From positions 1-64,000 of the forward strand of contig JBAMJV010008452.1 of assembly GCA_037951105.1 (NCBI GenBank): DNA of 64,000 bases, written 5' to 3'. A model generated the notes under the pieces. The model was not told the origin of the DNA. It saw only the letters and a program-made list of their open reading frames with translations, and did not search any database. The DNA is from Echinarachnius parma (lineage: Eukaryota; Echinodermata; Echinoidea; Clypeasteroida; Echinarachniidae). This document shows positions 25,701 through 35,769 of this stretch, piece after piece (position 1 is the first letter of the stretch; every line of letters begins with the position of its first letter). Made by a program: the position numbers and the translations under genes.

Positions 25701-28592
25701 TCCCTCCTGAGGTTAACCGTTCCTAGGATTGCCTCAATACTCCTGTTTGAATCAACAAAACGCACATTTTAGATTAAGAGTTCTCAGATTTATTGGAAAT
25801 TATTCACCTGTAGTGATGTGTCAAAATGGGCACAGCCAAATTATGGAGCAACACCCAATTAAATAAAAACTGTATTCAGATGTCAAATAAGACTAAAATT
25901 TGAAATTTTAAAATAAAATACAACAAAATAATTGTTAATAACTGATCACAATCATCACCACAAGAATTGTAATCATCCTCATTATTCCCTTTCTCAAATT
26001 TTTTTTTTTTTAATGGTTTTTTATGATTTTTATCTAATACCATTCTGTATGATTCAGGCAAATTAAATGCAATCCCCTAAATGTTAAGATTAGAAGAGAA
26101 AAAAAATACTCCAAATATTATGAATATATATAAAATACATTTACAGGTCCATTATCTTTCATGTGCATGTATGTTCTGATATTGTTACGCCGTCACACAG
26201 TGCTCAATTGAATTTTCAGGTTCAATTTCAAATACCATATCAGCCTGACAGTGTATCGTACTACTTCACTATGCAAATATATGCAGTCTATAATATTTCA
26301 TAAAAGTTGAAGGATAAACTGAAAGAATTTAATTATATATGCTGAACACCCTCTCAATTGAAATGTATGTACTCTTATGTGCAAACAAAATTCAACCATC
26401 TGAAAAATTACTGAATTCACTATGATGCAATACAATGAAAAATGCTGGTATGTAAAATACATAATAAATACCCCCAGGTATAACATTCAAATGGGTGGTT
26501 CCAAAGTGCACATTTATTTTAAATCAAATAATGCCAAATTTTGGAACCTTTTTACTTCAAATAAAAGTCCCAAGTTCCAATACATTCAAGTCAACTCAAG
26601 GTTTTACACTAAATTACGAAAACGATTTTGAGCAATTCATAATATAAACTGAAAGCATTGACAATGAAAACTAGAAGGCCGACAAAGTCAGCATACCCAC
26701 GCCTCCCATTAGCCCTGTTCTACCCCTTCGTCGGCCTCAACCCTGTTTTGCTTACCGCAGGCTAACCAGCGCGTTTTAGGCACGATTTGGTGAAAATGCC
26801 TAGGCCAGGGTGTAGGCCGCTTGCTTGCGGCGCGGCAGCCCCATGGCGAGGCAGTGTACAAAATTATTGACAACGAGAATATATCGTAAAAACACCTGAA
26901 TCATCCAAAAATGTAAGTTTCCAAAGTGCACCCTACTTCCGATTGCTCGAAAATTTGAGATTTCAACAAAGTTCACTGCGAAAATGCGGCAAAAAATGAC
27001 TTACGGAGGTTGAAATTGGTCGAGTTTCTCGATTCAAAACACGAACCGGATCTATAATCATCGCAAGCATCTCTTGTGTATACTTCACATGCATATTACG
27101 TGGTTCAATCAGCTGTTTGACCGCATTACATTTGGAAAAATAGTATATCCCTCCACCCTTGCAATAGCGAAGTTGCATTGCCCACAGCCAAACATCGCGC
27201 AAACTACGTGTACAAAAATATGGCCCATGCGCGCACGCCATGTAACGCCGAATGACGATGCCTAATTAAATACATACTCAAACTTCAAGGTTCCACAGAA
27301 TTTGCAGGGGTCAACCAATCATCACCAAAATCTAATCGATTCTTCCATGTCACTATCCAAACATTCCCTGAAAATTTGGTGCAAATCCGTTCACCCGTTC
27401 TCTAGTTATCTTGTACACAAACAAACAAAAAAAAACAAAAACAAACAAACAAACAAACAAACAAACAAACAAACATACGGAACCCTTTACATAACCCCCT
27501 GCCGATTTCATCGGCGTGGGTAATAATATACATATATATGCACATAATGAACACAGATCTACAGTATTCATTCACAGACTAGCAAGAATCGTATGCCATA
27601 CTACCAGCTACCACATCCAATTGTTAGGCAAAATTATGAGCAAAATCGAAGTCCTCCATTAACCAGTCTTGTTGACCATTTTCCTTGTAACATTACAGTA
27701 AATTTTTACATTTTAAAAACATTAAAACAAACTTTACAGGCTTATTTAAGCAATGCCCAAAGTTGAAGACTTGAAGTGCACAATCCTCTGTGAGTTCAAG
27801 GCAGAGTGAACAAAAATGTCAAAGTTTGATAAACTTGTATAGTCCGCAGCAAGACCAGAAGAAACCCAGAAAAGGCCACAAATAAACTGTAAAAATTGGT
27901 CGGGAAGTAAGTCACAGAACAGTAAGTAATATAATCTTCAATACGACTATGTACACGAAGTAATGCACAAAATCAGCGAAGTGATAGAGCTCTGCTGTGC
28001 ATAACTTGCAGTACTGTATTTGTTTTGAGCGTATTGTATGAGTGTAAGGGTCGGAAGAAAACCAAATACAATGCCACTAACAAGTTTGTTGGGAAAAATA
28101 TGTTGAGCAAAATCGATGAACCAGAGAGGCGGGAGTCCCTCCCACCACTGATCTGGTTCAACCAGTACCGCTTTTGTGTACTGTACATTATTTGTAATCT
28201 CTGTTGAATCTACATACTACAGGTAATACACTGTATGTACATGTACCTATGTAGGCCGACTAAACAAATTATAATGCAGTACTGATAGGAAGATTGCACT
28301 GATAGGGTACAAATAGCAACCAAATGCAATAAAGAATCTATGTACCTTTCTGAAAGTTAAATAAAGTCTTTTATCTCTATCTATGATTATCATCCTGTAG
28401 CTAACTTCCAGCACACAAACACTCAACACATACACACAAATGTATGCACACACAAGTTAAGTTCAGAAATTAAACCATGTCCTATCAAACTATCTATAAT
28501 TTCTTATTCATTTAAAAATAGATCGCCCAAACTTACAGCTTATCTTCGCACGCTGCAAATCCGTCTGGAGTTTTTATCACTTCGACAGGCAT
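16512..28592 (-). CDS. PICK1: PICK1, PDZ and BAR domain trafficking protein (9 coding exons)
   Basis: Coding exons in gene order: 28592-28537, 25039-24799, 24474-24318, 23413-23297, 22108-21975, 21108-21016, 20199-20099, 18333-18239, 16777-16512. They join in phase into 1260 nt, 419 residues (human PICK1 is 415). Family role: a peripheral membrane adaptor whose PDZ domain binds receptor and kinase C-termini and whose BAR domain binds curved membrane. Seen here: PDZ about residues 26-105 with KKDSQNLIGISIGGG, including the Lys-Asp pair at 32-33 that the family uses in ligand binding; linker VKHRMVENMSSSTADALGLS; BAR region about 150-360 with AIPDTKLTIKKYADAKFEYL and RLVSAMTQYLQDC; acidic tail of Asp/Glu ending NLIDTS. 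All introns are GT-AG. Start chosen because exon 1 ends EDKL, which continues as GMEAIPG as in the family. Several exons have extra partial copies nearby. It faces away from CLUAP1. Confidence 0.95.
16838..16977 (-). CDS. PICK1 alternative last exon copy 9b (in frame, short C-terminus)
   Basis: Near-identical to exon 9a over its first ~110 bases, with the same acceptor and the same phase. The reading frame stays open through MKNADLFPIEVDLTTTIN and then reads YYL and stops at 16838-16840, so it would make a PICK1 lacking the acidic tail. It is 200 bp upstream of 9a. Could be a genuine alternative terminal exon or simply a recent tandem duplicate that is skipped; no poly(A) evidence was seen. 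Confidence 0.5.
17038..17180 (-). CDS. PICK1 alternative last exon copy 9c (in frame, short C-terminus)
   Basis: Third copy of the last exon, 203 bp upstream of 9b, acceptor CTCTACAG, open frame with a few replacements (NVFQ, IPIKVNLLTTTVNYYL) and stop at 17038-17040. More diverged than 9b, so older or less constrained. Would also remove the acidic tail if used. Confidence 0.42.
17278..17352 (-). pseudogene. Decayed copy 9d of the PICK1 last exon
   Basis: Starts at a CACAG acceptor with VQDIVF, then an in-frame stop, then recognisable LVLAMIESFQDRC. It lies 172 bp upstream of copy 9c and directly borders a TTAA-type transposon insertion at about 17371. Confidence 0.7.
17371..17947 (+). mobile_element. 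TTAA element, GTTGAGTTTTGG family, copy C
   Basis: Right TTAA at 17944-17947; left end AAAAGGATAGTTGAG with an eroded TTAA. Inserted between copies 9d and 9e of the PICK1 last exon, so it post-dates that ladder. Confidence 0.8.
17980..18062 (-). pseudogene. Most decayed copy 9e of the PICK1 last exon
   Basis: The plus strand shows an eroded version of the same exon (shared TGTGTTCTT and TTGGTGGCA blocks). It is 926 bp from the matching point in copy 9c; removing the ~574-bp transposon between them leaves about 352 bp, i.e. two ladder steps. Confidence 0.55.
18239..18333 (-). CDS. PICK1: PICK1 coding exon 8 (BAR region)
   Basis: Encodes LVLRCRQEARVRFAKMRSDV and MVKLELLDQKH; acceptor TTTTTAG, donor GTAAG. 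Phase joins exon 7 (Arg split) and any of the three intact exon 9 copies (Val split). Confidence 0.95.
18955..19560. repeat. Two sets of intronic tandem repeats (PICK1 intron 7)
   Basis: 18955-19195: three units sharing GTAACATTTCA(A/G)GGCCTGCATA and AACAACTTTGTAAATTTCAC. 19205-19560: two ~190-bp units sharing CAACAG(C/T)A(G/T), GTGACA and AGCTTATAAC. Confidence 0.65.
19725..19980 (-). repeat. Dispersed 'GGAAAGTCATGGAATTT' repeat, copy in PICK1
   Basis: Minus strand: CACAGGGCCTGGAAAATCAT, AATTTGACTTTTTG. The same family is at 58682-58925 in CLUAP1 intron 10 on the plus strand. Confidence 0.6.
20099..20199 (-). CDS. PICK1: PICK1 coding exon 7 (BAR region)
   Basis: Encodes SYCLKVKEMDDEEYAYATLG and EPLYRVETGNYEY; acceptor TTTTACAG, donor GTAAG. 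Two disrupted copies lie upstream at about 20279-20379 and 20474-20570. Confidence 0.95.
20279..20379 (-). pseudogene. Broken copy of PICK1 exon 7 (first)
   Basis: Acceptor TTTATTTAG and SYCLKVKEMDDEEYAY are kept, then small indels put a stop before the tyrosine-rich end. 180 bp upstream of the true exon. The donor region reads ATGTAGC instead of AGGTAAG. Confidence 0.8.
20474..20570 (-). pseudogene. Broken copy of PICK1 exon 7 (second)
   Basis: More diverged copy 191 bp further upstream; keeps EEYAYATLG-like codons but has lost the acceptor, part of the acidic run and the frame. Confidence 0.75.
21016..21108 (-). CDS. PICK1: PICK1 coding exon 6 (BAR region)
   Basis: Encodes MLSDLGTFLTKAIPDTKLTI and KKYADAKFEYL; acceptor CCACAG, donor GTGAG; 31 whole codons. 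This is the strongly conserved basic segment of the PICK1 BAR domain. Confidence 0.95.
21339..21754. mobile_element. TTAA element, GGTACCACC family, copy 1
   Basis: TTAA at 21339-21342 and 21751-21754; short inverted ends AAAGGG(T/G)ACCACC-like. In PICK1 intron 5. About 90% like the copy at 22809-23239 by eye. Confidence 0.85.
21975..22108 (-). CDS. PICK1: PICK1 coding exon 5 (BAR region)
   Basis: Encodes AFGDLFCVIGSREIQPKASE through MEKFGIRLLRTVKP; acceptor CTACAG, donor GTGAGT. A 93-bp unit that includes its acceptor is duplicated almost exactly immediately upstream. Confidence 0.95.
22189..22281 (-). pseudogene. Recent 93-bp duplicate of the PICK1 exon 5 acceptor region
   Basis: Nearly identical to 22096-22188: the CTACAG acceptor, the first ~13 exon bases and intron sequence are repeated with only a few differences. 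No donor, so not a complete exon; it could compete as an acceptor. Confidence 0.85.
22300..22370 (-). pseudogene. Older partial copy of PICK1 exon 5
   Basis: Shares the GCTGAATCTCCCT, ATCACGCAGAACAGG and ACCAAATGCTGT blocks (plus strand) with exon 5, but has a 5-base insertion and a changed acceptor. Confidence 0.75.
22431..22674. mobile_element. Small inverted-repeat element, GGCGCTAA family, copy 2
   Basis: Inverted ends AGAGCTTAGTTCCAAAAGG and CCTTTTGGAATTAAGCTCT, about 28 bp. Lies in PICK1 intron 4. Confidence 0.75.
22809..23239. mobile_element. TTAA element, GGTACCACC family, copy 2
   Basis: TTAA at 22809-22812 and 23236-23239; ends AAAGGGTACCACCACCC and GGTGGTCCCCTTT. In PICK1 intron 4. 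A fragment of its right end is at 32570-32612. The short open frames inside are not convincing. Confidence 0.87.
23297..23413 (-). CDS. PICK1: PICK1 coding exon 4 (BAR region)
   Basis: Encodes DVLIKRLDELNRTSRLYKGL and MDHTKKLLKMFFETACTHK; acceptor CTACTAG, donor GTATGT, phase 1 at both ends. It aligns with the first BAR helix of the family. No duplicate copies were seen beside it. Confidence 0.93.
23745..23826 (-). pseudogene. Copy of the 3' half of PICK1 exon 3 (third)
   Basis: Keeps VKHRMVENMSSSTADALSLS-like codons and GTGAGT; 200 bp below the second copy. Its upstream edge coincides with the same point in the exon as in the other copies. Confidence 0.8.
23945..23990 (-). pseudogene. Copy of the 3' half of PICK1 exon 3 (second)
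   Basis: Shorter, with an internal deletion in the ADALGLS codons; donor GTGAG kept; 196 bp below the previous copy. Confidence 0.75.
24141..24212 (-). pseudogene. Copy of the 3' half of PICK1 exon 3 (first)
   Basis: Retains ENMSSSTADALGLSRAIL-like codons and the ATG|GTGAG donor, 177 bp downstream of the true donor. Lacks the 5' half and an acceptor. Confidence 0.8.
24318..24474 (-). CDS. PICK1: PICK1 coding exon 3 (end of PDZ, linker)
   Basis: Starts GEVVISYNNL after a TTTTTCAG acceptor and ends LCN plus one base before GTGAGT. Contains the VKHRMVENMSSSTADALGLS linker. Its 3' half and donor are repeated three times downstream, at lower coordinates. Confidence 0.95.
24799..25039 (-). CDS. 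PICK1: PICK1 coding exon 2 (PDZ domain)
   Basis: Begins after a CTGCAG acceptor, ends IQAIK before GTAAGAT. Carries nearly the whole PDZ fold, including the carboxylate-binding loop with IGISIGGG, the CPCLYIVQVFDNTPAS strand and the GRTKVEVARMI helix. Four decayed copies of its 5' end lie upstream (higher coordinates). Confidence 0.95.
25165..25230 (-). pseudogene. PICK1 exon 2 5'-edge copy 1
   Basis: Contains GMEAILGMVTFKKDSQNLTG-like coding; the acceptor CAG has become ATG-rich. 191 bp upstream of the true exon 2 acceptor. Confidence 0.8.
25340..25404 (-). pseudogene. PICK1 exon 2 5'-edge copy 2
   Basis: Diverged copy with CTGCAG acceptor retained; 174 bp beyond copy 1. Frame broken in the KKDSQNL segment. 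Confidence 0.7.
25511..25576 (-). pseudogene. PICK1 exon 2 5'-edge copy 3
   Basis: Very similar to copy 2 with which it shares flanking intron; CTGCAG acceptor retained; 172 bp beyond copy 2. Confidence 0.7.
25665..25742 (-). pseudogene. PICK1 exon 2 5'-edge copy 4
   Basis: Most distant copy, 166 bp beyond copy 3, with the acceptor lost but the SQNL(I/T)G and NADT-like blocks recognisable. Confidence 0.65.
26650..27540 (-). mobile_element. Dispersed repeat with (CAAA)n tail in PICK1 intron 1
   Basis: Reads on the minus strand as GGGGGTTATGTAAAGGGTTC, (GTTT)n at 27418-27476, then TACAAGATAACTAGAGAACG. Similar organisation at 63330-63520. Widespread family in metazoans; class uncertain. Confidence 0.5.
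28537..28592 (-). CDS. PICK1: PICK1 coding exon 1
   Basis: Encodes MPVEVIKTPDGFAACEDK plus two bases of Leu19; donor GTAAGT follows. EDKL joined to GMEAIPG in exon 2 matches the family's EDKLG junction, which fixes the exon and the start. The residues before EDKL do not resemble the vertebrate N-terminus, so an upstream alternative start is possible. A 5' UTR exon was not identified. Confidence 0.8.
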
Positions 28593-28599
28593 GCTTATC

Positions 28600-30800
28600 G
28601 TCTGAGCAAATCTCGGTCGACTAATGAGCACTGTTTGTACAGGTACGCAGACAAATGTCTTCAGAAGTTTTAACAGCTCAAACTATACATGTAGTTCCTG
28701 CAATTTAATCCTTGGAATGTTTATTTTGCACTCTGGTTGAGTTTTAACTTGAAGTTTGTTTGTTTGAAAATGCCAAGTATGTGTGTTCTACAATGCAAAT
28801 ATCAAGATGACTATTAAAATTGCTCACTATTTCACATTCTTGCATCTTTTTGGAATTGAGAATTTCCACCACAGTCATGTTACTCTCTGACCCATATCAC
28901 TTATCATAGGCCTCACTTTTTGTTGTTGTTTTCTTATTTAAAACAATGTTCCACGTTAATTTCACAGTAATGGTAAGTTGGCAGATCGCTGATCGTTAGC
29001 AAATTCCCAAACCTCGCAATAAAAATGACTAATTGCTTTAAATAAACATCATACAGAAGATTTATGAAGAGCTTATTTTCAAACATCTCCTATTGACTGT
29101 CTAATATGATAATATGAATCGCCGATCCTCATCTGAATACATTGTAGATGTTGGTGCCACCATCAAAACAAATTGAATTGATTTCCACCACTCCGCAACA
29201 AATTAGCAAACGACACTGTTTCGATGATGTAACACTTCACAGTTCAGACTTTTGATCACAATTCCTTGCAAATGAAAAGTGTCCAGGACAAGCACCAACA
29301 AAAACAGCAAACAAATATAAATCAATCTTGTTTTAATCCTTGTTTTAAACTCCTTGTTTTAAACTCCTTTCAATGCACCTTGCCCAAATTAAATGGTTGT
29401 GACACTATCAGTATCAGTTACTATTGCTGGCCAACAATTACAGTCAACATTTCACAGCTTACAACTGTACATATAAGCAAGGGGAACTACCATACAACAT
29501 ATTATACACAAGTTGTACAGATCAACACTTGTTTCAGAAATGCGCTGGTAGACAATCAATACCAAACTGTCTCTCCATGCCAGAAGACAAATCATGCATT
29601 GTTGAGTTTGAAAAAAAGAAACTTTTCAAAGCCTCTGCCTTTACAAGGACTCTCTGGCACTTCACAATAGGGCCAGGCACATGATCAATAGAGCTTGGAG
29701 TGGGATTCCATACAGAGCTAGTGGAATGGAAAGGCTAATTTCTGTTCCAAAGAGTGAAAAAAGCTCACAAAGTATGCAAAAGGCATAATGCACTGAATTG
29801 AACTGCAACTTGGGTGTTTTTTTTTTTGGTACTATGTACATGTATGTTGTAAGCTGTACACTGCAAAGTCTGTATGCTGACAAAAATTGTTTGTATTCAA
29901 TAGAGCATGACAAATCTTCATAATCCCCAACATGACTTCATCAGAGTGTGTGTTAAATCATGGACCCTTCTAGTACGGTCCATGATTAAATTAACAGAAG
30001 ATTGAAAACAGCATTCAGACGAATAAACAGACACGTTAGTAGTAAACAATGAAGAACTATTTCAAGTCTATTTCGTACAGCAATACATGTGTATGATCTC
30101 CCCTATTGAAGGTTCAAATCCAAATGAGGTTAATTACAAGCGTGAAAAATGAAGAGATTGTTTTCATTTGAATTTATTGATTTATATTTACAGTAGGACA
30201 GGAAAAAAAAGAATAAAACAGACTGATATTCGATACCATACAATATGACATGTGCAGTCAGCTGCAAGTAATGTATACACTTGTAATTTATGCTGTTCAT
30301 ATGGTGTTTTTTATTACTGCATATTATACTATGGGAGGGTTTCCAGTAGGAGCAATGTCATGTAAAGTACAATGTACGTAGGTATTGCTGGTAAATATGA
30401 CAGATGTTACATGTATATAGAAAACAAGAGATCGAGAGAGAGTGAGAAAACAAGCTAACTAAACAGATAAACAGAGATATAAAAAGAGAGAGAGACACAT
30501 AAACACAGACATCTCGAGAGAGAAAGTGTTACTGAAAAAAAAATCTATGTGTTAAATACATCATTGTATGTATCTGTAAACACCTCATTCATGCATGTAG
30601 ATCAATATCTCTCTTGCAATTACATCATAAAAAGGGAACAAACTGAGATAAAATTAGTCAACAACTTATGGTTTACTAATATCAGTCCCAAAGAATCCAC
30701 ATTACATGTACTACCATAAACAGGTTTCACTTTGGACAGTGGGGGAAATAGGCAAAATTGTTGTTTCATCATTATTTCCTCTTTTATCATCATGTTTTCT
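28600..30800. other. Upstream of PICK1, no gene recognised
   Basis: AT-rich; would include any PICK1 promoter and 5' UTR, but no TATA, initiator or CpG island is distinctive. Two overlapping open frames at 29266-29684 resemble no known protein. Confidence 0.35.
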
Positions 30801-30806
30801 AAAAAT

Positions 30807-31490
30807 ATGCTATTTATGCAGGGCAAGTCGGTAACGTGTATATATGAAACTTGAGGTTTTTATTTCACTTGATAAATGCCACACAACTATTTCAAACAAA
30901 GTCTGGACCTCCTTTACTTTTCTCCTGAAAAGATGTAAGATACAAAATGCTTAAAAAAATAATCTTGTCCAGATTCTGTGGTTTATAATGTCAAAACTTG
31001 ATTAATTTCTTTACAATTTTAAGTCAAACGATTTCAAACCTAAATGCTGGACCCCCAGCATTTTCTCCTGTCCAGTCAACACTCCATCCAAGGCGAATTT
31101 CAGCCAGATGCAATCTCAGTTCACATCTCCTCAGCACCAAAGACTAGTGCTGTATATTTGTGCAGGGCAAGAAGGCAACATATAACTTGACTGACCAAAA
31201 GGTTTTATATACCTGTATTTAATAACATGATTTTTTTTATGTCACTTGATAAATGCCACATAACTATTTCAAAAACAAAATAATAATAATAATGATAATA
31301 ATATATTATTGTCCAGATTCACTGTGGTTTATAATGTCAAAACTTGATTTAATTATTGATAAAAGTCACAACAATTTCAAACCTAAATGCTGGACCCCCA
31401 GCATCTTCTCCTGTCCAGTCAACATTCCATCCAAGGCGAATTTCAGCCATTAAGCTGAAATCTCCGTCTGCATCTCCTCTCTTCATCACT
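30807..31490. repeat. Tandem duplication, unit ~345-370 bp
   Basis: CTGGACCCCCAGCAT, CTCCTGTCCAGTCAACA and CACTTGATAAATGCCACA occur in both 30866-31095 and 31239-31450. No coding content. Confidence 0.8.
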
Positions 31491-31944
31491 TCAGCACCAA
31501 AGAATTATATGACCATTTATGAGTCCAATTTAAGAGCCCCTTTGCCCTACTCTCCTTCTGCAGTTTTTTCAGAATAGATCATAATGGATTCTTGCTCCAA
31601 AACAGCATTTACAATGAACAATGCTGATAATGCCCTCTACATGGTCCAGCACCCTCAACAAAATTAGATTGTTTGGTCCTCTTGGAAAATACAGTTTATA
31701 ATCTCTAGTCTATGTTGATCACTGACAAAGCAATGCACACGCCTAGGGGGCCTAGGGAGATTCAGCCCCTTCAAGATGTGAAAAGGAGCCCTCAAAATGA
31801 CATAAAAGAGTCACCAAATTTAAATGATGTTCACAAAATGGGACTCTAAAAAGCCATTGAAAACTCACTGCGATGAATGATTTCACACAGACACAGAACA
31901 GTACTTCATTCAGGCCTGGTGCCAGAAAATATAATTTAACAAAA

Positions 31945-33165
31945 CACATTTTTTTCTAAGATCGACGCCCATTGCTTGTTTTTTTTTTGGCATTTTCTAT
32001 TTATATCTATAGCACAATTTATTATAATCACCTCAAGGCTCAAGCTACCCCATCAATCTGCACATGTCTGCTTCCTTGTCAGGCCTCATCCTTCTTTTAA
32101 TTTGAAACCTTAATCTGGTGGCCCCAAACAAAGAAAAACATTGAACATTCTCTTAAATGTGGCTGCCCGTTGCCCCGTTTGGCATGTCAAATGTAAGCAT
32201 TATGAAATGTTGGTGGTCTGAAGCTAAATTTGTAATGCCCCCGGGCCAATGAGCCTGTGCTAATTTCAAACATTGCAATTATGCAAATACAATACAATTT
32301 TACTATAAAATGCCAGTCCAAAAAAAAAAATTGGGGGGGGGGGGTGGGGAGGTGCCAATGAAATTTGTGAGGAAATCAATTTACTGGCCCAACCAGGCCA
32401 CTAGCTAGTACAATAGTTACTGTTGAGCCCTGATGGATTGTATCATTGTAGGAATGAAAATGCAATCATTACCAATCTCTAAGACTAAGAGGACAAAAAG
32501 TTGGAACCTTCTAAATAGTAATGTAAACAAAAATCAATATGGAAAATACTGCTGAAAACTGCAGAAACAAAACGGTACCAAAATATATAATTATGTGTTG
32601 TTCTTTGCCTGGTGCCCTTTAACAAAAATACATTTTTTTCTACGATCGACGCCCATTGCTTGTTTTTTTTTTTTTGCATTTTCTATTTATCTATAGCACA
32701 ATTTATTATAATCACCTCAAGGCTCAAGCTACCCATCAATCTGCACATGTCTGCTTCCTTGTCGGGCCTCATCCTTCTTTTAATTTGAAACCTTAATCTT
32801 GTGGCCCCAAACAAAGAAAAACATTGAACAGTGGTTGCCCGTTGCCCGGTTCGGCATGTAAAATGTAAGCATTATGAAATGTTGGTGGTCTGAAGCTAAA
32901 TTTGTAGTGCCCCCGGGCCAATGAGCCTGTGCTAATTTCAAACATTGCAATTATGCAAATACAATACAATTTTACTATAAAATGCCAGTCAAAAAACAAA
33001 ATTGGGAGGGGGGGGTGGGGAGGTGCCGATGAAATTTGTGAGGAAATCAATTTACTGGCCTAACCGGTTGAACCGGGCCACTAGCTAGTACAATACTTAG
33101 TTACTGTTGAGCCCTGATGGATTGAATCATTGTAGGAATGAAAATGCAATCAACAAAAAGTTGGA
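31945..33165. repeat. Tandem duplication, unit ~685 bp
   Basis: 31948-32470 recurs at 32634-33165 with few differences (GATCGACGCCCATTGCTTG, TGGCCCCAAACAAAGAAAAA). Each unit contains a GGCCCG-family repeat; a fragment of the GGTACCACC element lies at the junction (32570-32612). Confidence 0.88.
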
Positions 33166-33649
33166 ACCTTCTAATCATGTTTATTCAAAGTCTCAATGAC
33201 CAGTAAAAGAAACAAACTGTACCATGCTTGTAAATAGTAAAGATTCTGAGAATATGGTAACTGAAGAAAATAGTAGACTAGACATTACACAAATTATACT
33301 GTTTGAGTTTTCGACACAGCAAAATATATTGATAAATATGGGAGGGGGAAATTCCCGCTAGGAATTACTGTCTGGGAAATAATGCAAGCTGCCCATTTGG
33401 GAAATATGAGCAAAGCAACAAAATAAATGCTTGGTTTTTCTCTTTTCTTTTGTTTTCATTTACTTATTTGTATCAATTGTTTTATTTTGAGTTCTTTGTC
33501 TTTATTTGTGTTCTGAAATATTTTGCAACAGCAACAGGCTGTTGTTGTTAGCCTAATTTAATTTAGTCTGAAACAAATAAGTTATAAGGTCAAACAATAC
33601 TATTGTTATTGGGAACATTAAGTTGTCTACATGTCGGTTTGTCTACTAA

Positions 33650-35040
33650 GTATCAATGCTAGAAATTAACCTTTTTGCCTTGTGGCCCAGTCGGGCAAGT
33701 AAAAACAAGATTATTCAACTTTGAGTGGCCCGAAACCTAAATCTGGTGGCCCCAAACAAAGAAAAACATAAACAAATTCTGTTAAATTTGGTTGCCCGAA
33801 TGGGCCAGTGGAATGTAGAATTAATGAAATTTGGTGGCCCGGAGCTCATTTTTAGTGGCCCCGGGCCAGCAGGCCTACAATTTCAAGCACTGTATTACTA
33901 ATAGACATATTTTGTGGTTATTACCTTGAATTAGAATTACAAGTCTTTTTAATAATAAGGGCTATGCTCAAGCCTGGGATCCGGGCCGGGTTACCGGGTT
34001 CAACCCGCCGGGTTTTGGCTCTGAGCCGGGTTTCATCAATGGGTGCTCCATGTGCACTTGTAGACTATATGGTAATAGGTCCTTTCATTACCTGAACTGA
34101 TGATTAGACAGAATGACGATTATTTGATTAGACAAATGAGTTATAATGCATGTGGTCTATTCATACTGTAGATCTTGCATTTGGTGTAAACCAAATGACA
34201 ACAGATGAAAATTATATTAGACAAACTGGATATCTAGACAAACAAATATAAACCATCAACTATCTAGCATGTCTACATGGAAATTTGTCAAATAGACATA
34301 TTTGGGGGTCATTTTTCAGTCGTGTTTCAAGAATTATTTTTAATGTGGGTAAGGCTACAAAATAGGGAATGACAATGCTAGACAAAACTTGTTCAAACAT
34401 GTCTAGACTAGATTTAAAATTATACTGTAAAATATGTTGGAATTTTTTGTAGACCAAATGTAGGTTGGTGTAGGGTGACAATCTAGACAAAACTTGTATT
34501 TTAGAGTCTTATCTAATGAAATGGTGCGAGACAAAAAGTAACCCACCAAAATTAGCTTCACAATTTATGCACAAAAACACCAAGTTTATCATATTTTAAT
34601 TCTCCGTGAAAAACTACACAAGTCAGTGGGATTATCCTACTTTGAGGGCGCACCATCGATCATAAAAAAATCATCCTTCCAGATTTAAGACTTCTTGTTG
34701 CTGCCTCAGTGAGTGGCCAGATTTAGTACATGTACATGTGTATATCAAATGAAAGCTGGCAAATCACAGAATCCGATAGTCACAGTCAGCATATTAAGTT
34801 ATTAGCAGGGCTCGGACAATAGCAGTTGCCCGCTTGCCGGGGCAAGTAAAAATTGGTGTTGGGCAAGTAAAATTTAATAAATTGTCAAATTGTCAAATTT
34901 ACTTGCCCATCGGGCAACTAAATAATTGTTTGACTACGAGAGAACAATGTAATGTGTCAATCTCATGTTAAATGGGGGCAGGACAAATGTCAAAATAAAT
35001 TATTTTACTTGCCCAAAAGGGGCCAGTACGGAAAATGGTT
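33650..35040. repeat. GGGCAAGTAAAA / TGGCCCGAA dispersed family
   Basis: Copies at 33660-33890 and 34800-35035; relatives at 32085-32300, 32770-32965, 50878-51010 and 60158-60370. Contain palindromic GCCC/GGGC pairs. No coding content. Confidence 0.6.
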
Positions 35041-35769
35041 TAGTGTTGAGGCTTGGTATTCCTAGTTTCTGAGATACAGTGCAAGTTTAAAATGAGTCAA
35101 GATGTTGGCATTTTTTACCATCATATTCATGATTCTGTAAAATAAAACATTTACAACAAAAATGTGATTTTCAAATCAATGAATATGACAAAGAAAATTC
35201 ATGCCTTTCGTCAGAGGTACTTAGAACACCTTCACAAACTTGAGGAAAATGAGATTTAAAGGGCATCAAGCGTGGGGATGCTACATAGCGGGTCGCCATT
35301 TTGAACTGGGTTAGTTTGCGCGCACCACATGACACTGAGCTAACGTGCATTACGCACCGTGCGCAACGCGTATGCAAGATGGCGCCGCGCATCTCATTTG
35401 ACGAATCTGAACTACCTTTAAAGAGACCCTGCAACGAGGCAGATCCTTGAGTTGTGAAGGTACATGTAGGAAGTTTTGAGTTTTTACTTTAGTGTGCAGA
35501 AGTTGCATGATTCACACAAAAAACACCATCACAAACACTATAAATATAAATATAAATTCAAATTAAAGTACAGTATCATTCAAACAATTGTGTAAATAAT
35601 ATAAAACACAATTAAATTAAAAGCATTTATTTTTAGAGATTTTGGCACAAAAACAAGAGGACAATTTACATGGTCATAATGATATGAATATGAATATGAT
35701 ATGGACACGATGTACATATTACCATGTACATGTACATTGTATGGTCATCATTCATGGTGTCGCCCGCGG

